Positions 55,480 to 63,579 of a stretch of DNA of 64,000 nt are shown here, piece after piece. Each line of letters begins with the position of its first letter. Within the stretch, counting starts at the first letter, position 1. Where the stretch lies: NCBI GenBank assembly GCA_013378335.1, contig CP040556.1:992001-1056000 (forward strand), read 5' to 3'. Below the pieces are notes generated by a model. It had not been told where the DNA came from. It ran no database searches and worked only from the letters and a program-made list of their open reading frames with translations. This DNA comes from Streptococcus sanguinis (GTDB taxonomy: Bacteria > Bacillota > Bacilli > Lactobacillales > Streptococcaceae). A program made the position numbers and the translations under genes.

Positions 55480-56151
55480 ATGGCAAATCAAACAGTTGGA
55501 ATCCTCGGCTTGGGGATTTTTGGACAGAGTATCATTGAGGCTTTGATTTCTCAAGATGTAGAAATCATTGCGATTGATAATCACGAAGAGACAATCAATC
55601 AGTATGAAGACATGATTGCCGTTGGTGTGATCGGGGACATTACCGATATGGAGCTTTTGGAGGCGGCAGACGTCGGTTCCTGTGATACGGTGGTCGTAGC
55701 GACGGGAGAAAGTCTGGAATCCAGCGTCCTAGCGGTCATGCACTGCAAGGCATTGGGCGTAAAAAATGTCATTGCCAAGGTCAAGGATGAAGTGACCCAA
55801 CAGGTGCTAGAAAAGGTAGGAGCTGATCTAGTTATCCTGCCTGAAGTGGAGGCTGGTATTTCATTGGCCAAGACCATTCTCTTTAACTATTCGATTGAGG
55901 TTTTCCAGCTGGATGATGATGTAGTGGTGGCTGAGTTTGAGTTGCCTGCTAGCTGGGTCGGGAAAACGGTCCGTGAAGTAGATGCTCGCAGGCTTTATCA
56001 TCTTAATATTATCGGCTATCGTCTGAAAAAAAATCAGCCTTTGGAAAGCCAGTTTACCCCAGACTTTGTCTGGCCAGCAGGCGTCAGCATTATGGTTGTG
56101 ACTGATAACCAGCATTTGGATAATTTACGTGAAATAGTGAGTAGCAGCTAG
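55480..56151 (+). CDS. ktrA: Potassium uptake regulatory subunit KtrA/TrkA
   Basis: The 223-residue cytoplasmic protein has an RCK-N Rossmann domain with the nucleotide motif GILGLGIFGQS near 7-17 and acidic D at the end of the second strand (IIAIDNHEE). An RCK-C domain follows from about 140. It forms the octameric ring that gates KtrB with ATP or ADP and, in many Firmicutes, c-di-AMP. ATG 55480 has AGGAG upstream. Confidence 0.93.
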   Translation: MANQTVGILGLGIFGQSIIEALISQDVEIIAIDNHEETINQYEDMIAVGVIGDITDMELLEAADVGSCDTVVVATGESLESSVLAVMHCKALGVKNVIAKVKDEVTQQVLEKVGADLVILPEVEAGISLAKTILFNYSIEVFQLDDDVVVAEFELPASWVGKTVREVDARRLYHLNIIGYRLKKNQPLESQFTPDFVWPAGVSIMVVTDNQHLDNLREIVSSS

Positions 56152-56236
56152 GATAATTCCTCTTCGCTGGGGGCCAACCGATTCTATCTAGGCATTCGGC
56201 ACCTTTCTATTATATGAAGAAAAAATGGATACATAG

Positions 56237-56259
56237 GAGCTCTTTCAGGGCTCTTTTTT
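56237..56259 (+). terminator. Terminator of the ktr unit
   Basis: Stem GAGCTC/GGGCTC (one G-U), loop TTTCA, then six T. Confidence 0.8.
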
Positions 56260-56309
56260 GAAACCAGTTGCAAAATTTCTTATACTATCACTAGAAAAGG
56301 AGTGATTTT

Positions 56310-56831
56310 ATGAGCTTAACCAGCCAGATCATTACAGCAGATTTTTCAGATTTGGATAAGGTAGAGTCCTTGAATAATGAAGCTTTCCCAGAAGGGGAAA
56401 GGATTGCGCTCAGTGAATTTTTACGATATGAGGAACAGAAAGATGCTAATTTTTTCGCCTTTTATCATGAAAAGGAATTTGTTGGTTTTGCCTTTGCCAT
56501 CTCCAACGCGCAAGCCTTTTATGTTAGTTTCTTTGCTATTATGCCCCACTTGCGCAGCCATGGCTATGGCGGTGAAATCATCGAAAAGATGGTCAATTTC
56601 TATCAGCGAACCATGCTTTTAGAAATCAAGCGCCTAGATGAGCCGTGTGATAATCTTGAACAGCGTCAGGCTCGCTGGGAATTTTATAAAAGCAAGGGTT
56701 TCCGCTCGTCGAATGCATTTCTGGAATATGAGGATCTTAGCTTTGAAATTCTTTATCGAGGGGATTCTTTTGACGAAGAATCTTTTTCGATGCAAAGTCC
56801 TTGCCAGCCTTCCACGCACTCATCCCAATAG
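56310..56831 (+). CDS. GNAT family N-acetyltransferase
   Basis: A 173-residue GNAT protein: the acetyl-CoA-binding motif A is LRSHGYGGEIIEKM near 83-96, preceded by the FYVSFFAIMP strand. The C-terminal WEFYKSKGFRSS matches motif B. Substrate unknown. The last 25 residues are atypical and overlap the opposite-strand VOC gene, suggesting the 3' ends of both genes were joined by a deletion. AAAGGAG precedes the ATG. Confidence 0.85.
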   Translation: MSLTSQIITADFSDLDKVESLNNEAFPEGERIALSEFLRYEEQKDANFFAFYHEKEFVGFAFAISNAQAFYVSFFAIMPHLRSHGYGGEIIEKMVNFYQRTMLLEIKRLDEPCDNLEQRQARWEFYKSKGFRSSNAFLEYEDLSFEILYRGDSFDEESFSMQSPCQPSTHSSQ

Positions 56832-57061
56832 AAAAAGCGCTCTAGATTTCTAGGCCTGCCAAATAGCTTAGTTATGATTTTGGCTATTACAGGAATGCCT
56901 GTATTTTCCAGTAGCTCAATATAGGGGCCTTGACTAAAGTATATTAAGGCATTGTTGGGTTTTTCCCTTCTGCCGTATTCGACGACAAAACCCTTTGCTT
57001 CCCATTCCTTGACCGCTTCTTGCAACTTTTTAACCTTGTAAATAAGATGCCCACTCCTCAT
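56753..57061 (-). pseudogene. VOC/glyoxalase-like protein, 3' truncated
   Basis: The 102-residue frame starts well (AAGGAGG site, then LIYKVKKLQEAVKEWEAKGFVVEYG) and shows a glyoxalase_3-like beta-alpha-beta-beta-beta unit with a metal-ligand-like IELLE. It ends a few residues after ECVEGWQGLCIEKD because the rest is antisense to the GNAT gene. Full-length relatives have a second module, so it is probably broken by a deletion. Confidence 0.6.
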
Positions 57062-57311
57062 CCCAGCAGTTCCTCCTTCTTATATTTTTCCTTTACCTTA
57101 GCATAGATTTTTAGGAAAAACAAGCCTTGAGATTAGCCTTCATTTACAGTGCAAGCAACTGCCTCTTGTAATACGGATCTTGGTTGAATATAAAAAATTT
57201 TTGGTATATAATTTTTGGTATTGGGGTGTCCTTATTCTGCTAGTAAAATAGCTAGCTCTCAGATAGTAGTGTGTGCCCGGATAATATTTGTAAGAATTGA
57301 TTGGAAACAAT

Positions 57312-58115
57312 ATGAGAGAAAAAATAATCAAAACGAAAGTAGGACAGCTATTTGTATCTTATCAACCTGCGGAAAAGATTGCTGTATTTTTAAGCGGTGT
57401 AGGGAGTCTGCCGACCTATGAAAATTTTTTGCCAGTTATTCGGAAGTTACCTAAAAATTGGGGTTATTTAACAATAGATTACCCTAATGCTGGCCAAAGC
57501 GCACTGGAAAATCAAGAAAATTTTGTTTTGGACGATTTGGTTCAATCTATTATAGAGGTTTTATCACATTTTAAAGTCCTCCAGTATGCTATTTGCGCGC
57601 ACAGTATTAGTGGTCTTGTAGCAGTTAAAGTTGCTGAATCAGAGCCGTTTTGTCAGGGACTAATCTTAATTGAGCCGACCACTTATTCTGTTCTATATGG
57701 CGAATTAGCTCAGAATCCTTATCCCGAATTTTTATCCTTACAGGAGAAAGTTCAGACGCTCGGTGGAGGATATGAATATCTGAAAAAAATAGGACAAAAG
57801 AGTTTTTCAGTAGCTGATTTTAAAATCTTATGGGCGAAGGCAGAAAGGAGTTCTGATAGATTAAAATCTGTACAAGAAGGATTTCAACATTATTGCAGTA
57901 TCGCAAAAAGCGATTTTCAAAACTTAGATATCTCTTTTCAATTCCCGATTTTTATTCTGAGTCAGGCCTATCGAGAACAAGAATATAAAGATTCCGAATT
58001 TGCTTCACAAAATACTCGGATTATTTTAGGAGGCAACCATCATTATTTACATTGGAGTCAGTCAGAAAAGATAGCTGAGCTTCTTTTGAAGTGTGATTGC
58101 GAAGCCAGCATTTAA
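57312..58115 (+). CDS. Alpha/beta hydrolase
   Basis: A 267-residue cytoplasmic hydrolase. The nucleophile elbow is AHSISG with Ser98; the catalytic histidine is likely the one in GGNHHYLHW near 243. The oxyanion-side motif LSGVGSLPTYENF replaces the usual HG. The helical cap lies at about 125-200. The substrate is not predictable. ATG 57312 has only a weak GGAAAC upstream; an in-frame TTG at 57297 is possible. Confidence 0.8.
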   Translation: MREKIIKTKVGQLFVSYQPAEKIAVFLSGVGSLPTYENFLPVIRKLPKNWGYLTIDYPNAGQSALENQENFVLDDLVQSIIEVLSHFKVLQYAICAHSISGLVAVKVAESEPFCQGLILIEPTTYSVLYGELAQNPYPEFLSLQEKVQTLGGGYEYLKKIGQKSFSVADFKILWAKAERSSDRLKSVQEGFQHYCSIAKSDFQNLDISFQFPIFILSQAYREQEYKDSEFASQNTRIILGGNHHYLHWSQSEKIAELLLKCDCEASI

Positions 58116-58196
58116 AAGCAAGATGATGGTATGTAGAGAAAGTTCAAAGTAATATAAAATATTCCTTGTTAATGAGAGATATTATCCTGTATTATT

Positions 58197-58225
58197 TTGT
58201 AATATCTTTGCAAAGACATTATAAT
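58197..58225 (+). promoter_or_regulatory. Promoter of the LXG toxin locus
   Basis: TTGTAA (58197-58202), 17 bp, TATAAT (58220-58225), 49 bases before the first gene. Confidence 0.75.
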
Positions 58226-58273
58226 AAAAATGCTACAGATAAATGTTAGTATATTTAATAAAGGAGAAAAAAG

Positions 58274-58546
58274 ATGTCTGAAATTAAGAGTAGTATGTCA
58301 GATGCCCAGAATTATGCAACCAAAATCAAACAAGGGAGTTCCAACTTATCAGGAATCGGACAGGCCCAACAGGATGATAAAACGACCGTTTCGGGGAATT
58401 CAAATGCTCATGAGGCTATGAAGGCATCCCAAGTTGCCAGACAAGGCATTTCCAATGCTCTCTCTGAAATGGTGACGAATATCCATAGTGTTGCTGGCGA
58501 ATTTGAAGCAGTGGATCAGCAGATAGCGGAGTCTGTAAATGGTTAA
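58274..58546 (+). CDS. Type VII secretion Lap1-like protein (SACOL2603/DUF3130 family)
   Basis: This 90-residue all-helical protein resembles the TIGR04197/DUF3130 family: an N-terminal SSMSDAQNYATKIKQGSSNL helix, a Ser/Asn turn, and a C-terminal helix with VAGEFEAVDQQIAESV. In LXG toxin loci these small WXG100-like proteins bind the toxin's LXG domain and are needed to target it to the T7SSb machinery. AAAGGAG precedes the ATG. It heads the four-gene locus. Confidence 0.8.
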   Translation: MSEIKSSMSDAQNYATKIKQGSSNLSGIGQAQQDDKTTVSGNSNAHEAMKASQVARQGISNALSEMVTNIHSVAGEFEAVDQQIAESVNG

Positions 58547-58598
58547 ATAAAGTTAAAGATACAACGCTTACCCAGAAATCAAGGAGAACAGACTGCTC

Positions 58599-59153
58599 AT
58601 GGAAGAAGAAAATACAGAGAAGAAGCCAATTAAGTTTATATATGATCCTGATATGACTCTGGCAGAGCGCTTGCGTGCGCAACGCGAGCAGCTGCAAAAT
58701 CTGCGGGAGCAGGAAGAGCTGAAGCGAATGCTGGCTAATCAAGATAAGGTTATGTATAAGATAAGCCAGCGATATCAGAAAGAGCAGGAAAAAATAAAGT
58801 CCCCAGAGGAGCAGATTGAGGACCTTTGCCGCAAAGAATCGGACTTACTGGAAAAGGAATACCAGATAGATGGTGATTTAAAAAAGGTTACTGAATATTA
58901 TGAGTCTGTAGAGTCTGATGCGCATCAAATGCATGCTTTTTTAGATGATCTGGCTTATCGCTACAGTTCTCAAAATGGCTTTGAGCATATGCGCGATGAT
59001 TTTTTTCAGAACTGGCAGAGCTTTCAGGGAAGTTTTGAAGAGGAAAGCGGTGCTTTAAAACAGCAAAGAAAAGAAGTCTCTGAGGAGCGTGATAAAATCC
59101 ATCATGAGCGCGTTCGAATGGTTAACAGTTTAGAAGATAAGGGGAAACATTGA
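58599..59153 (+). CDS. Type VII secretion Lap2-like protein (DUF3958-like)
   Basis: A 184-residue charged protein dominated by coiled-coil helices (LAERLRAQREQLQNLREQEELK and a long C-terminal helix). Size, position and composition match Lap2/DUF3958 proteins, which with Lap1 form a complex around the LXG helix bundle. The stop overlaps the toxin start (TGATG), so toxin and partner are translationally coupled. Confidence 0.7.
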   Translation: MEEENTEKKPIKFIYDPDMTLAERLRAQREQLQNLREQEELKRMLANQDKVMYKISQRYQKEQEKIKSPEEQIEDLCRKESDLLEKEYQIDGDLKKVTEYYESVESDAHQMHAFLDDLAYRYSSQNGFEHMRDDFFQNWQSFQGSFEEESGALKQQRKEVSEERDKIHHERVRMVNSLEDKGKH

Positions 59154-60802
59154 TGAGTATAGACATGTATTTAGGAGATTCGCAGTCTCAAGCGAACAGT
59201 ACCCAGACAATGATACAAGAGGAAATTAGAGCTTATGAAGAACTGGAAAGAAGTCTGACAGATTTTGAATCCAGTGCGGAATCGCTAAAGGGAAAAGCTT
59301 ATGATTCTGCTCGAAATTATTCTGCCAGAGTTCTTCGCCCTTTGGCCCATGGTGGAAAACTATTATCAGAAGCAGTCGGGAAGACAGTCAAGCAATTTCC
59401 AGAATTCTATGTCGTACAGGTTGCCAATGAAAGCCTAAAGGAGTCTGATTTAGAAGCTGATATTCAGAAACTAGATGCCTTGATAACAACCACTAAAGCT
59501 TCCATGCTTTCAAGCGCATTGGTAGCACCAGCATTAGTGGCTGGCCATCAGAAGATGCTTGATATTTTAAATGAGGCGCGACGAGTTCTCCAAGAAAAAC
59601 TACAGAAACTAAGAGCTTTCAATCTTTCATCGCCCCAAATTTTCTCAGAGATTGAAATTCTGAAAAATCTGCTTGATATCGGTCTTAGTCAACTGAGTAC
59701 TGGCTGGGATGCTAATAAGGGTGTTTATGTTTTACCAGCGAATTTGACTTGGGCAACTAAATTGATAAATTATAAACCAACAGACCTTTCGAATTTACAG
59801 CCAGAAGAGCGAAAATATGTCGAAAACCTTATGGAACAGTATGGTTTCAATCAAGAAACAGCTCTCAAAATACTCAAACTTAAAAAGGGGATAGATACAA
59901 AATACCCTGATAAGTCACAGGAAGAGAGAGATTATCTGCTCAACCGAGCTTTAGGAGCTCCAAACTATGATGGTTTTTGGTGGGATAATACTGCAGGTAA
60001 TCTTGAAGGAGATTCCCCTCAGGAGTTCTATAGAAAAATGGGGCTGACAGATGCTGAAGCTAAAATCTTGTATTATGAAATCAAAAAACAAAATGACTTT
60101 TCTGCTTTAGATCCTGGCGAGGTGGTAGATCCTACAGCAGATAAAGCGCGCTATGCTGAACGTTTAAAGCTATACAAGGAGAATCATGATACTTCAGGCA
60201 TGTCTGATTCTGAAATAGAAGCTGCCTTCCTAAAAGACTGGAGGGAACAAAATGAACGCTATGCTAATAAGACAGACTTTGCTCATCAGTCCATCACAAC
60301 AGCTACTCATCTGTATTCTGGTTGGGGCTTGGCAAGAATGTGGTTTTGGGGTAAAAAAGATCTTGAGGAAGTTTCAGGTTGGCGCGGAGATGTGACAAAA
60401 GATGCAGAAGCAAATCCTTCAATGGGGAATGCTGATTATAAAGCTGACTTAGATGCCGTAAATATTACAAATATTATGAAAGAAAAGAATGTTTCTTATG
60501 TTGCAGCATCTAATTATTATTACAATCAGCTGGAAGAAAAAGCAGATCCTAATACAGACAAGATGACTCGCTCAGAGCTCTTTCTTAAATCTACTGATAT
60601 CAATCACGTAAAAAAAGAAATTTTTGATATGGTTCCGCCAAAAACGGTACCTGCATCTAATAAAGATGGATTTCGATATGCCAGTCGGACTGATGAAGAA
60701 AAACTCGCCTATATTAAAGAACATTATCCTGACTCCTATAACTTCCTCAGAAGTTTAGAGGAACGTGATAATCAACTGGGAAATTATGCAGAAAGTGAAT
60801 GA
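59153..60802 (+). CDS. LXG-domain type VII secreted toxin, TelC-like
   Basis: The 549-residue protein has an N-terminal helical LXG domain (about 1-195, beginning SIDMYLGDSQSQANSTQTM), then a distinct C-terminal domain. Length, neighbours and an Asp-rich stretch in the C-terminal domain (five aspartates between about 413 and 435, plus FWWDNTAG near 276) match TelC of S. intermedius, a lipid II phosphatase that acts from outside on rival Gram-positive cells. I see no EndoU, NADase or nuclease signature. TelC identity is inferred from architecture and should be tested by alignment. The start ATG 59153 has AAGGGG upstream. Confidence 0.7.
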   Translation: MSIDMYLGDSQSQANSTQTMIQEEIRAYEELERSLTDFESSAESLKGKAYDSARNYSARVLRPLAHGGKLLSEAVGKTVKQFPEFYVVQVANESLKESDLEADIQKLDALITTTKASMLSSALVAPALVAGHQKMLDILNEARRVLQEKLQKLRAFNLSSPQIFSEIEILKNLLDIGLSQLSTGWDANKGVYVLPANLTWATKLINYKPTDLSNLQPEERKYVENLMEQYGFNQETALKILKLKKGIDTKYPDKSQEERDYLLNRALGAPNYDGFWWDNTAGNLEGDSPQEFYRKMGLTDAEAKILYYEIKKQNDFSALDPGEVVDPTADKARYAERLKLYKENHDTSGMSDSEIEAAFLKDWREQNERYANKTDFAHQSITTATHLYSGWGLARMWFWGKKDLEEVSGWRGDVTKDAEANPSMGNADYKADLDAVNITNIMKEKNVSYVAASNYYYNQLEEKADPNTDKMTRSELFLKSTDINHVKKEIFDMVPPKTVPASNKDGFRYASRTDEEKLAYIKEHYPDSYNFLRSLEERDNQLGNYAESE

Positions 60803-60807
60803 TAATT

Positions 60808-61401
60808 ATGAAAAAGAATCTAATTTTTATATCAGTTCTTGCCTTACTTTTGGTAGTTGTTTTTCTAGTCTTTTACTATCAGAGTAGTCAGTCTAGCAGT
60901 ATTTTTGATGAGATTTACAAGGATGTAATCCAATATGTGAGTTCTGGCGATAAGAGTCAGATGAAGCTCTTGAAAATAAAAGGAGCAGATCTTGTCACGG
61001 AAAAGGATAGTTCGGACTTTCAGGCTGGAACAGTGATGGTAATCTATAAATCAAAGGATTTCCCAAAAAACAGCAATCTCAATATTATCGCAAATAAAAA
61101 TCAGATGCTTATTTTTGACTATGAAGAGAAATGGGATGAGAACGTTCAGCTTTCCTTGACAGCTAGTTATGACATAAAGACGAAGTCTCTCACACAGGAA
61201 GCTAAACTGCTAGACTATGACAGCAAAGATGTTGTCATTCCTAGAGATAAGTTTGAAAGTTATGGCTTGACTCAAGCTAAGATTGAAGAAAAGTTTTCTT
61301 TGTTTGAGAAAGTTTTCCTCAAAGAATGGGAAGCTGTTTCAAGCGGCCGCTTCTCTCCCAGTGATAAAGGCAATGTAAAGGTTGTAAAAAAATGGAAGTA
61401 A
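60808..61401 (+). CDS. TipC-like immunity protein
   Basis: A 197-residue protein with an N-terminal membrane anchor (LIFISVLALLLVVVFLVFYY) and an extracytoplasmic domain rich in beta strands and lysine. Directly following a TelC-like toxin and overlapping or abutting it, it fits the TipC immunity family, which guards the outer face of the membrane where TelC acts. The start is ATG 60808 or ATG 60799. The locus ends at a terminator about 70 bases downstream. Confidence 0.6.
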   Translation: MKKNLIFISVLALLLVVVFLVFYYQSSQSSSIFDEIYKDVIQYVSSGDKSQMKLLKIKGADLVTEKDSSDFQAGTVMVIYKSKDFPKNSNLNIIANKNQMLIFDYEEKWDENVQLSLTASYDIKTKSLTQEAKLLDYDSKDVVIPRDKFESYGLTQAKIEEKFSLFEKVFLKEWEAVSSGRFSPSDKGNVKVVKKWK

Positions 61402-61471
61402 GAGAGGCATAGCTGTGATAATATGAATTACCTATCTAATAAAGAGGTAGTGGAAAAAATTTTTCAATAGT

Positions 61472-61524
61472 CAAAACGCATAAAATTAATGCTTCTGTGA
61501 ACATTGGTTTTATGCGTTTTTTAT
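61472..61524 (+). terminator. Terminator of the LXG locus, possibly bidirectional
   Basis: A perfect 13-bp stem AAAACGCATAAAA/TTTTATGCGTTTT with a 22-base loop, then TTATG. A 15-codon frame (61424-61471) just before it shows no ribosome site. Confidence 0.8.
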
Positions 61525-61652
61525 GTAAACTATTATCATATTTGAGTTTGAAATTGACGCTCTTTGAAATAAGTAAAACTTTCGTCGAGCTTGCCGTTTA
61601 TTTTTTAATGACTTCGTTTGTTTTAGCTGGTAATTTTAATATTAAGATGAGT

Positions 61653-62110
61653 CTACCCAAGAATCTCAGCAATAGCATCTCGAATCTCCTGAACAGTTGC
61701 GGATTTGCTATGGTTACTGGTATCAAACTCGATATATTGGCCATCATCATCAACAGTTCCCCCGACAGGCCCTTCGGATCCATCGATTGATGTTCCAATG
61801 GCAGGGGGATGCTTGTATCTGCATAGTCTATATCAATAACGATGATGCGCGTATTGGACTCCAGATCATCTATCATTGGAAGAGACGATGCGGAGGTCAT
61901 GTTCTGACTCGCATAGTATTCTAGAAAAGCCTTGATGGTTGGATTGTCAATTTGAGCAATTTTTTCGTCAAGAGCTGAAACATTTCTAGTTTCTCTCGTT
62001 TCATTTTCCATTGCTTGGCCTTTTTTGACCTGTGTCAAAGCAGTCAGACTGGCGGCTGTTGTGGCTAGAAGAGCAGTAGAGAGCAGGAGCTTGATTAATT
62101 TTTTTCCCAT
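61653..62110 (-). pseudogene. Small secreted protein of unknown function, frameshifted as read
   Basis: From ATG 62110 there is a clean signal peptide (MGKKLIKLLLSTALLATTAA, cleaved near residue 33). The mature part begins with MENETRETRNVSALDEKIAQ. The frame is lost at the five-G run 61804-61808 of the plus strand. One added base continues as IPPAIGTSIDGSEGPVGGTV, then YIEFDTSNHSKSATVQEIRDAIAEILG and a stop at 61653, giving 152 residues. The restored tail has better protein character than the frame read straight through to 61598. No family is recognised. Confidence 0.5.
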
Positions 62111-62248
62111 AGCTATCACCAACTTCTTTCTGGTTTTGCGTAAACACACTTGGGTATTTATAGTATTGAGGTTCTATATGTATAATTATACATTAAACAG
62201 TAACTTTAATCAAATAAATATAGGCAAGAGAATTCCCCCTTATCTCCC

Positions 62249-62277
62249 TTGTACATTCCCCTATATCATGATAAAAT
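62249..62277 (+). promoter_or_regulatory. Promoter of rimM-trmD
   Basis: TTGTAC (62249-62254), 17 bp, TGA plus TAAAAT (62272-62277). Confidence 0.65.
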
Positions 62278-62308
62278 ACTAGGCAGAGTATAATATGTTG
62301 GAGTCGAG

Positions 62309-62827
62309 ATGAATTATTTTAATGTTGGAAAAATTGTCAATACGCAAGGTCTGCAAGGTGAGATGCGGGTTTTGTCAGTGACGGATTTTGCAGAAGAGCG
62401 TTTTAAAAAAGGCAATACCCTTGCCCTGTTTGACAAGAAGGATCAGTTTATCATGGATGTGGAGATTGCCAGTCATCGCAAGGTCAAGAACTTTGATATT
62501 ATCAAGTTTAAGGGGATGTACCACATCAATGACATCGAGAAATTCCGTGATTTCATTCTGAAAGTCCGAGAGGAAGATTTGACGGACTTGGAAGACGGGG
62601 AATTTTACTACCATGAAATCATCGGCCTTAAAGTCTATGAAAATGACATTCTTCTTGGTACGATTAAGGAAATTCTGCAGCCAGGAGCCAATGATGTCTG
62701 GGTGGTCAAGCGTAAAGGCAAGCGCGACTTGCTGCTGCCTTATATTCCGCCAGTGGTGCTGGGGATTGACATTGAGCAAGGTCGGGTTGATGTAGAGATA
62801 CCGGAAGGACTGGACGATGAAAATTGA
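62309..62827 (+). CDS. rimM: Ribosome maturation factor RimM
   Basis: A 172-residue protein with the N-terminal RimM barrel ([20 protein letters not shown]) and a C-terminal PRC barrel ([17 protein letters not shown]). It helps mature the 30S head around S19. The stop overlaps the trmD start. Confidence 0.97.
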   Translation: MNYFNVGKIVNTQGLQGEMRVLSVTDFAEERFKKGNTLALFDKKDQFIMDVEIASHRKVKNFDIIKFKGMYHINDIEKFRDFILKVREEDLTDLEDGEFYYHEIIGLKVYENDILLGTIKEILQPGANDVWVVKRKGKRDLLLPYIPPVVLGIDIEQGRVDVEIPEGLDDEN

Positions 62828-63530
62828 TATTTTGACTCTCTTTCCGGAGATGTTTGCGCCCTTGGAACACTCTATCGTCGGTAAAGCTCGGGAAAAAGGT
62901 CTCTTAGAAATCAACTACCACAATTTCCGAGAAAAGGCTGAAAAATCCCGGCATGTAGACGACGAGCCATACGGCGGAGGCCAGGGTATGCTGCTACGGG
63001 CCCAACCTATTTTTGATACCTATGATGCCATTGAAAAGAAGCAACCGCGTGTGATTTTGCTGGATCCTGCTGGTCGGACTTTTGACCAAGCCTATGCTGA
63101 GGAACTGTCTAAGGAAGAGGAACTCATTTTCATTTGTGGCCATTACGAAGGCTATGATGAGCGGATCAAGACTTTAGTGACAGACGAAATCTCGCTTGGG
63201 GACTATGTCCTTACTGGGGGAGAATTGGCGGCAATGACCATGATTGATGCTACCGTTCGCCTGATTCCAGAGGTTATTGGAAAGGAAGCCAGTCATACAG
63301 ATGACAGTTTTTCATCTGGACTCTTGGAATATCCTCAGTACACTCGACCTTATGACTATCGGGGTATGGTTGTTCCTGAAGTCCTTATGAGCGGCCATCA
63401 TGAAAATATCCGCAAATGGCGTCTCTATGAAAGTCTGAAAAAGACCTATCTAAGACGTCCTGACTTGCTGGAACGCTATCAAATGACGGCCGAAGAAGAA
63501 GCTATGCTAGAGGAAATAAAAAAATTATAA
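62817..63530 (+). CDS. trmD: tRNA (guanine-N1)-methyltransferase TrmD
   Basis: The 237-residue SPOUT enzyme methylates G37 of tRNAs to prevent frameshifting. Knot motifs are intact: [13 protein letters not shown] near 50-62, [11 protein letters not shown] near 108-118 and [11 protein letters not shown] near 128-138. It overlaps rimM by 11 bases, giving translational coupling. Confidence 0.97.
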   Translation: MKIDILTLFPEMFAPLEHSIVGKAREKGLLEINYHNFREKAEKSRHVDDEPYGGGQGMLLRAQPIFDTYDAIEKKQPRVILLDPAGRTFDQAYAEELSKEEELIFICGHYEGYDERIKTLVTDEISLGDYVLTGGELAAMTMIDATVRLIPEVIGKEASHTDDSFSSGLLEYPQYTRPYDYRGMVVPEVLMSGHHENIRKWRLYESLKKTYLRRPDLLERYQMTAEEEAMLEEIKKL

Positions 63531-63533
63531 ATA

Positions 63534-63569
63534 GAAGAAGCTTCGATGATTGCCTCACGAAGCTTCTTC
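63534..63569. other. Inverted repeat between convergent trmD and nitroreductase genes
   Basis: A perfect 12-bp stem GAAGAAGCTTCG/CGAAGCTTCTTC with a 12-base loop. There is no good T-run directly after either arm, so it is a weak terminator at best. Confidence 0.6.
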
Positions 63570-63579
63570 AATATGATGG

